From assembly GCA_045604965.1 (NCBI GenBank), contig JAZUPB010000053.1, positions 1-64,000 of the forward strand: a stretch of DNA of 64,000 nucleotides, read 5' to 3'. Position numbers and translations under genes: made by a program. The notes beneath the pieces were generated by a model. It was given only the letters and a program-made list of their open reading frames with translations, did no database searches and had not been told where the DNA came from. Position 1 is the stretch's first letter; each line of letters opens with the position of its first letter. The DNA comes from JAISGQ01 sp045604965 (GTDB lineage: Bacteria > Bacillota > Clostridia > Oscillospirales > Acutalibacteraceae). Below are positions 59,659 through 64,000 of this stretch, in pieces.

Positions 59659-59919
59659 ATGGATAACCGAATTGCACTGCTTGGAATAATCATCGAACAG
59701 CCCGACTCGGTGGAGCAGCTTAACGCTATACTTCACGACTACAACCAATATGTTGTGGGAAGGATGGGTCTTCCCTACAGACAGCGCGGAGTCAGCATCA
59801 TAAGCATCGTACTCGATGCTCCCACTAACATTATCAGCGCACTTTCAGGGAAGGTCGGTATGCTCAGCGGCGTTACCGCAAAAGCTGTATATTCAAAAAT
59901 GCCGGAGGAATCAAAATGA
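59659..59919 (+). CDS. TM1266-type iron-only hydrogenase system regulator
   Basis: 86 residues from ATG 59659 (AAAGGAG upstream). A small ACT/NikR-C-like ferredoxin fold: NRIALLGIIIEQPDSVEQLN, LHDYNQYVVGRMGLPYRQRG, SIISIVLDAPTNIISALSGK. This family is found next to HydE/F/G and is called a putative hydrogenase regulator. Its stop overlaps the hydE start (ATGA). Confidence 0.85.
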   Translation: MDNRIALLGIIIEQPDSVEQLNAILHDYNQYVVGRMGLPYRQRGVSIISIVLDAPTNIISALSGKVGMLSGVTAKAVYSKMPEESK

Positions 59920-60956
59920 TTCGGCTTATTGAAAAATTAGAGCGCGAGCGCACCTTGTCTTCCGAAGAGTTTGCTCTTCTTATCGACAACAGAAATGATG
60001 AGCTGGCAGATATACTCTTTGAAAAGGCTGTAAATGCCCGCAAAACCTATTATGGAAATGATATTTACATCAGAGGACTTATAGAATTTACAAACTACTG
60101 CAAAAATGACTGCTACTACTGCGGTATACGCAGAAGCAATAAAACTGTTGAGCGTTATCGCCTGAGCCCCGAGGATATTCTGCTTTGCTGCAAGGAGGGG
60201 TATGCTCTTGGCTACCGCACCTTCGTACTGCAGGGAGGCGAAGACCCCCGATATACTCCGGAACGAATAGAATCTCTGGTTCGCAGCATAAAAGAAAACC
60301 ACCCTGACTGTGCTGTTACCCTGTCATTCGGCGAACACCCGAAGGAGGTGTATCAGAAGTGGTTTGACGCAGGGGCTGACCGCTATCTGCTCAGACACGA
60401 AACTGCAGATGAGTGCCATTACGCCTCTCTTCACCCTGCCGAGCTTACACTCGAAAACAGAAAAAGATGCCTTTACGATCTGAAAGGTATCGGTTATCAG
60501 GTGGGCTGCGGATTTATGGTTGGTTCTCCTAATCAGACTACGGAGCATCTTGTGAAAGATCTGCTGTTCATTCGGGAATTTGAACCTGATATGGTTGGCA
60601 TTGGCCCCTTTATCCCTCACCACGCAACACCCTTTAAAAACGAAAAACAAGGCTCTCTGGAGCTGACCTTATATCTTCTGGCAATAGTACGTCTCATGCT
60701 CCCGAATGTTCTTCTCCCTGCAACCACTGCGCTTGGTTCAATCGATCCTCAGGGACGCGAAAAAGGCATTCTTGCAGGAGCCAACGTATGTATGCCAAAC
60801 CTTTCACCTGAAAATGTTCGAAAGAATTACTCACTTTACGACAACAAGCTTTCCACCGGTGCTGAAGCCGCTCAGAGCAAGGGTGACCTCACGCTCAGAA
60901 TGAAAGCTATAGGATACAATATCGTCACCGACAGAGGTGACCATAAAAAACTGTAA
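59916..60956 (+). CDS. hydE: [FeFe] hydrogenase maturase HydE (radical SAM)
   Basis: 346 residues. The radical SAM motif CX3CX2C is in NYCKNDCYYCGIRRSN (about 60-75). Further HydE features: FVLQGGEDPRYT, RHETADECHYASLHP and VGCGFMVGSPNQTTEHL. HydE acts on the HydG product to build the dithiomethylamine-bridged [2Fe] precursor. Overlap with the TM1266 gene and closeness to hydG show one operon. No hydrogenase structural gene is in the window. Confidence 0.93.
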   Translation: MIRLIEKLERERTLSSEEFALLIDNRNDELADILFEKAVNARKTYYGNDIYIRGLIEFTNYCKNDCYYCGIRRSNKTVERYRLSPEDILLCCKEGYALGYRTFVLQGGEDPRYTPERIESLVRSIKENHPDCAVTLSFGEHPKEVYQKWFDAGADRYLLRHETADECHYASLHPAELTLENRKRCLYDLKGIGYQVGCGFMVGSPNQTTEHLVKDLLFIREFEPDMVGIGPFIPHHATPFKNEKQGSLELTLYLLAIVRLMLPNVLLPATTALGSIDPQGREKGILAGANVCMPNLSPENVRKNYSLYDNKLSTGAEAAQSKGDLTLRMKAIGYNIVTDRGDHKKL

Positions 60957-60981
60957 TTTACTGCGAAAGAAGGAAATAAAT

Positions 60982-62400
60982 ATGTATGATCCGAAATCAA
61001 TGAAAGCCGAAGAATTTATAAGCCACGAGGAAATTCTCGACACTCTTGCCTATGCTGATGAGCATAAGACAGACGTTGAGCTTATCGATTCTATCCTTGA
61101 AAAGGCAAGGGAGCGCAAGGGACTTTCCCACCGCGAAGCTTCCGTTTTGCTTGCCTGCGAAATCGAAGAAAAAAACCAGGAAATTTACGCGCTTGCCGAA
61201 CAGATAAAGAAGGATTTCTACGGAAACAGAATCGTTATGTTCGCTCCCCTTTATCTCTCCAACTACTGCGTAAACGGCTGTCTCTACTGCCCTTACCATT
61301 ACAAGAATAAGCACATTGCAAGAAAGAAGCTGACTCAGGAAGAGATCAAGGCTGAGGTAATCGCCCTGCAGGATATGGGGCACAAGCGTCTTGCTCTTGA
61401 GGCAGGCGAAGACCCTGTCAACAATCCTCTTGAATACATTCTTGAGTCCATCAAGACCATCTACTCCATAAAGCATAAGAACGGCGCTATCCGCAGAGTC
61501 AATGTCAACATTGCGGCTACTACCGTTGAAAACTACCGCAAGCTCAAAGAAGCAGGCATCGGCACTTACATACTCTTCCAGGAAACCTATCATAAGGAGA
61601 CCTACGAAAGACTTCACCCCACAGGTCCCAAGAGCAACTATACCTATCACACCGAAGCTCACGACCGCGCTATGCAGGGCGGAATCGACGATGTTGGTCT
61701 CGGTGTTCTCTTCGGCCTTGAGCTTTACCGCTATGAATTTGCAGGTCTTCTTATGCACGCAGAGCACCTTGAGGCTGCTTTCGGCGTAGGTCCTCATACC
61801 ATCAGCGTTCCCCGTGTATGTCCTGCCGATGATATAAATCCCGATGAATTTGACAACGGTATCTCTGACGATATGTTTGCAAAAATCGTCGCCTGCATCC
61901 GTGTTGCAGTTCCTTACACAGGTATGATAATTTCCACCCGTGAGAGTCCGAAGGTTCGTGAGCGTGTTCTCCATCTCGGTGTTTCTCAGATTTCCGGCGG
62001 TTCGCGCACAAGCGTCGGCGGTTACGCAGAAGAAGAACCTGAAGAAGAAAACTCTGCTCAGTTTGACCTCTCTGACCGCAGAACTCTCGACGAGGTCGTC
62101 AACTGGCTTATGAAGATGGGTTATCTCCCCTCCTTCTGTACTGCTTGTTACCGCGAGGGACGTACAGGTGACAGATTTATGTCTCTGTGCAAATCAGGCC
62201 AGATATCGAACTGCTGTCTTCCCAACGCACTTATGACTCTGAAGGAATACCTCACCGACTACGCAAAGCCTGATACTCAGGAAGTCGGCGAAAAGCTTAT
62301 CCTTGAACAGATGAAGGATATCCCCAACGATAAGGTTCGCGGAATCGTTGCAGAACGCCTTGAAAAGATCGCAAACGGCGAGCGTGACTTCCGATTCTGA
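60982..62400 (+). CDS. hydG: [FeFe] hydrogenase maturase HydG (tyrosine lyase)
   Basis: 472 residues from ATG 60982 (AGAAGG upstream). The radical SAM CX3CX2C is in NYCVNGCLYCPYHYKN; YHKETYERLHPTGPKSNY is in the barrel; the C-terminal second cluster motif is FCTACYREGRTGDRF with CKSGQISNCC. HydG splits tyrosine and makes the CO and CN ligands of the H-cluster. Length and motifs distinguish it from ThiH. Confidence 0.95.
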   Translation: MYDPKSMKAEEFISHEEILDTLAYADEHKTDVELIDSILEKARERKGLSHREASVLLACEIEEKNQEIYALAEQIKKDFYGNRIVMFAPLYLSNYCVNGCLYCPYHYKNKHIARKKLTQEEIKAEVIALQDMGHKRLALEAGEDPVNNPLEYILESIKTIYSIKHKNGAIRRVNVNIAATTVENYRKLKEAGIGTYILFQETYHKETYERLHPTGPKSNYTYHTEAHDRAMQGGIDDVGLGVLFGLELYRYEFAGLLMHAEHLEAAFGVGPHTISVPRVCPADDINPDEFDNGISDDMFAKIVACIRVAVPYTGMIISTRESPKVRERVLHLGVSQISGGSRTSVGGYAEEEPEEENSAQFDLSDRRTLDEVVNWLMKMGYLPSFCTACYREGRTGDRFMSLCKSGQISNCCLPNALMTLKEYLTDYAKPDTQEVGEKLILEQMKDIPNDKVRGIVAERLEKIANGERDFRF

Positions 62401-62411
62401 TTATATAATTT

Positions 62412-62456
62412 CACCTCATCACCGCCTACGGCGGAGCTTCCTCTCGAAGGGAAGCC
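62412..62456. repeat. interspersed palindromic repeat between hydG and hydF
   Basis: CCGCC-TAC-GGCGG (62422-62434) is followed by GCTTCC ... GGAAGC (62436-62455). Short double-hairpin units of this look (CACCGCCTACGGCGG, then a CTTCC/GGAAG pair) are scattered in gut Clostridia genomes as REP-like or MITE-like sequences. It lies in the only long gap of the hyd cluster. Confidence 0.55.
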
Positions 62457-62519
62457 TTATGGCACATCGATAATATTCCGACAAATATTCCGTATTCAGA
62501 TTTATGTGAGGTGTTGTAT

Positions 62520-63722
62520 ATGAGTAATTTAAATCAGACACCAAGCGGCGAAAGAGTGCACATTGCATTCTTCGGTCGCAGAAATGTAGGCAAATCAAGC
62601 CTCGTAAACGCCTTCACAGGTCAGGAAATCGCCATTGTCTCTGATGTTAAGGGTACAACTACCGACCCTGTCACAAAAGCTATGGAGCTTCTTCCTATGG
62701 GTCCTGTGCAGATAATCGACACCCCCGGTATTGACGATGAGGGTGATCTTGGCGAAATGCGCATAAAGCGCACCAAACAGGTTTTAAACAAGACTGACCT
62801 TGCAATCCTTGTGGCAGATGCTTCTCTTGAATTGGGCGATGTCGAAAAAGATCTTATCGCTTCATTCAAGGATAAGAATATCCCTTATATTCTTGTTTAC
62901 AACAAGGCAGATCTGCTATCTGTCGTTCCCGACGCTGAAGGAAACACTATATGGGTCAGTGCACAGACAAAGCTCCACATTCACGAGCTCAAGGAGCTTG
63001 CCGCTCGCACTGCTGTCAGAGACGAGCCCGTTCAGCCTCTTGTTGCCGATCTGCTCTCTCCCGAAGATACTGTTGTACTTGTTGTTCCTATTGACAAAGC
63101 TGCACCTAAGGGCAGACTTATTCTGCCCCAGCAACAGACTATCCGCGACATTCTTGAGGCAGGAGCCAATGCTCTTGTCTGCCGTGACAGCGAGCTTCCC
63201 GCAACACTCAGAAAGCTCGCCGATAAGCCTCGAATGGTCATCACAGACAGTCAGGTTTTCGGCAAAGTCAGCAAAATGGTTTATCAGGATATTCCTCTTA
63301 CCTCTTTCTCTATCCTTATGGCGAGATATAAAGGCAATCTGCCGCAGGCTGTAAAAGGAGCTGTGGCTGTTGACTCTCTAAAAACAGGCGACAAGGTACT
63401 TATCGCCGAAGGCTGTACTCATCACAGACAGTGCGATGATATCGGTTCTGTAAAAATCCCCAATTGGATAAGAAAGCACACCGATGCAGAACCCGAATTT
63501 GTTTTCACGTCGGGAACTTCATTTCCTGACGATGTCAGCGAATACAAAATGGTAATTCACTGCGGCGGCTGTATGCTCAATGAAAGAGAAGTTCGCTACA
63601 GACTCCGCTGCTGTGAGGATCAGGGAATTCCTGTTACAAACTACGGCATTCTTATCGCTTACTTGAACGGTATTTTAAAGCGCACAATTGAGCCGTTTCC
63701 ATCTATTGCCGGATTACTGTGA
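62520..63722 (+). CDS. hydF: [FeFe] hydrogenase maturation GTPase HydF
   Basis: 400 residues from ATG 62520 (GAGGTG upstream; GTG 62511 lies inside the site). The N-terminal GTPase has FFGRRNVGKSSLVNAF, DTPGIDDEG and YNKADLL; a dimerisation domain follows; the C-terminal cluster-binding domain has AEGCTHHRQCDD and HCGGCMLNEREV, giving the conserved cysteines. It is the scaffold that hands the [2Fe] unit to HydA. Confidence 0.95.
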   Translation: MSNLNQTPSGERVHIAFFGRRNVGKSSLVNAFTGQEIAIVSDVKGTTTDPVTKAMELLPMGPVQIIDTPGIDDEGDLGEMRIKRTKQVLNKTDLAILVADASLELGDVEKDLIASFKDKNIPYILVYNKADLLSVVPDAEGNTIWVSAQTKLHIHELKELAARTAVRDEPVQPLVADLLSPEDTVVLVVPIDKAAPKGRLILPQQQTIRDILEAGANALVCRDSELPATLRKLADKPRMVITDSQVFGKVSKMVYQDIPLTSFSILMARYKGNLPQAVKGAVAVDSLKTGDKVLIAEGCTHHRQCDDIGSVKIPNWIRKHTDAEPEFVFTSGTSFPDDVSEYKMVIHCGGCMLNEREVRYRLRCCEDQGIPVTNYGILIAYLNGILKRTIEPFPSIAGLL

Positions 63723-63752
63723 TTTTGTAATGCAAATTATTGATAAATAGCC

Positions 63753-63787
63753 AAAACAGCGCAGTCATTAAGCGACTGCGCTGTTTT
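63753..63787. terminator. terminator of hydF
   Basis: AAAACAGCGCAGTC (63753-63766) with GACTGCGCTGTTTT (63774-63787), then TTTATT. It also serves the minus-strand gene that ends at 63791. Confidence 0.9.
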
Positions 63788-63790
63788 TTA

Positions 63791-64000
63791 TTATTCTGAT
63801 TCCTTCTTTTCGTCTTTCTTTAGCTTAAGACAATAGTTTACATACAACAGATGCGACACCGCAATAACAACATCCCGAAGAATGTGCTTTTCTTCTGTAT
63901 TGGTTACTCCGACTATTTCTGGAATTTCCTTCAGTCCGCAAACAACCGAAAGCATATTTTCAAGCTCCATACAGAAATAATTATATGCTGTTTCTGCATC
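63791..64000 (-). CDS. hypothetical protein, N-terminus beyond window
   Basis: An open frame entering from the right edge and ending at TAA 63793-63791; 69 residues visible, including MELENMLSVVCGLKEIPEIV and a lysine-rich tail KLKKDEKKESE. Helical, soluble; no family recognised. Real status is supported only by the open frame and the terminator after it. Confidence 0.5.
   Translation of the reverse strand, partial: DAETAYNYFCMELENMLSVVCGLKEIPEIVGVTNTEEKHILRDVVIAVSHLLYVNYCLKLKKDEKKESE

Noticed and set aside
1..64000. CRISPR array, rRNA genes or a prophage
   Set aside because: No regularly spaced repeats, no rRNA sequence and no phage structural genes were seen.

Overview
The window looks like a chromosome segment of a gut-type Clostridia, most likely Oscillospiraceae/Ruminococcus. 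The signs are Firmicutes-style ribosome binding sites (AGGAGG), promoters with TATAAT, a T-box leader, a yybP-ykoY leader, TnpV and Cys-rich-VLP mobile genes, a threonine-rich CAP-domain surface protein of the kind common in ruminococci, a secreted serpin, and anaerobe markers (HydEFG maturases, a superoxide-reductase-like regulator). Species cannot be fixed from the window. Layout: 1-8.5 kb is accessory DNA. It has a truncated mobC with hairpin-rich upstream DNA (possible oriT), a Cys-rich VLP gene, a truncated repA, a BceAB/FtsX-type ABC transporter with its two-component system, then tnpV, a small gene and a DUF6809 gene. From 8.5 to 11.7 kb two lone genes (an XRE-TPR regulator and a BspA-type LRR protein) sit among two copies of a ~155 bp dual-hairpin repeat. 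From 11.8 to 17.3 kb come an exonuclease, a DUF1292 protein, typA, tRNA-Thr, an ECF-sigma operon and a hypothetical gene. From 17.4 to 23.8 kb two transport systems lie behind leader ORFs: mgtE behind a 37-codon ORF with an acidic-proline run, and a heterodimeric ABC exporter behind a 41-codon ORF plus intrinsic terminator. From 24 to 32 kb are a lipoprotein, glmU-pth-mfd and the CAP protein. From 32 to 40 kb are an orphan sdpRI pair, T-box-controlled metG, an alanine symporter, a PDZ-like membrane protein, an isochorismatase-type hydrolase and fba. From 40 to 47.9 kb are a small XRE repressor divergent from an unannotated 55-codon Cys-rich gene, a TPR membrane protein, a serpin, greA, a lipase-like protein, a GNAT enzyme and SanA. 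From 47.9 to 53.4 kb is an RNA-repair-type locus: rtcB, a ~390-nt structured noncoding region with a tRNA-type T-arm, a slipin/Band-7 gene and two divergent WYL regulators. From 53.5 to 55.9 kb is a Mn2+ (yybP-ykoY) riboswitch with mntP. From 56.2 to 58.8 kb is a TetM-like GTPase fused to a Rae1/YacP NYN nuclease domain. From 58.9 to 63.8 kb are an HTH-superoxide reductase fusion and the hydrogenase-maturation genes (TM1266-type regulator, hydE, hydG, hydF) behind a leader with a terminator. The best candidates for undescribed biology are, in order: the rtcB/tRNA-like RNA/slipin/WYL locus, the mgtE leader ORF, the GTPase-nuclease fusion, the ABC-exporter leader ORF, the XRE/Cys-rich switch and the hyd leader. 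All calls come from reading the sequence; no database search was possible.
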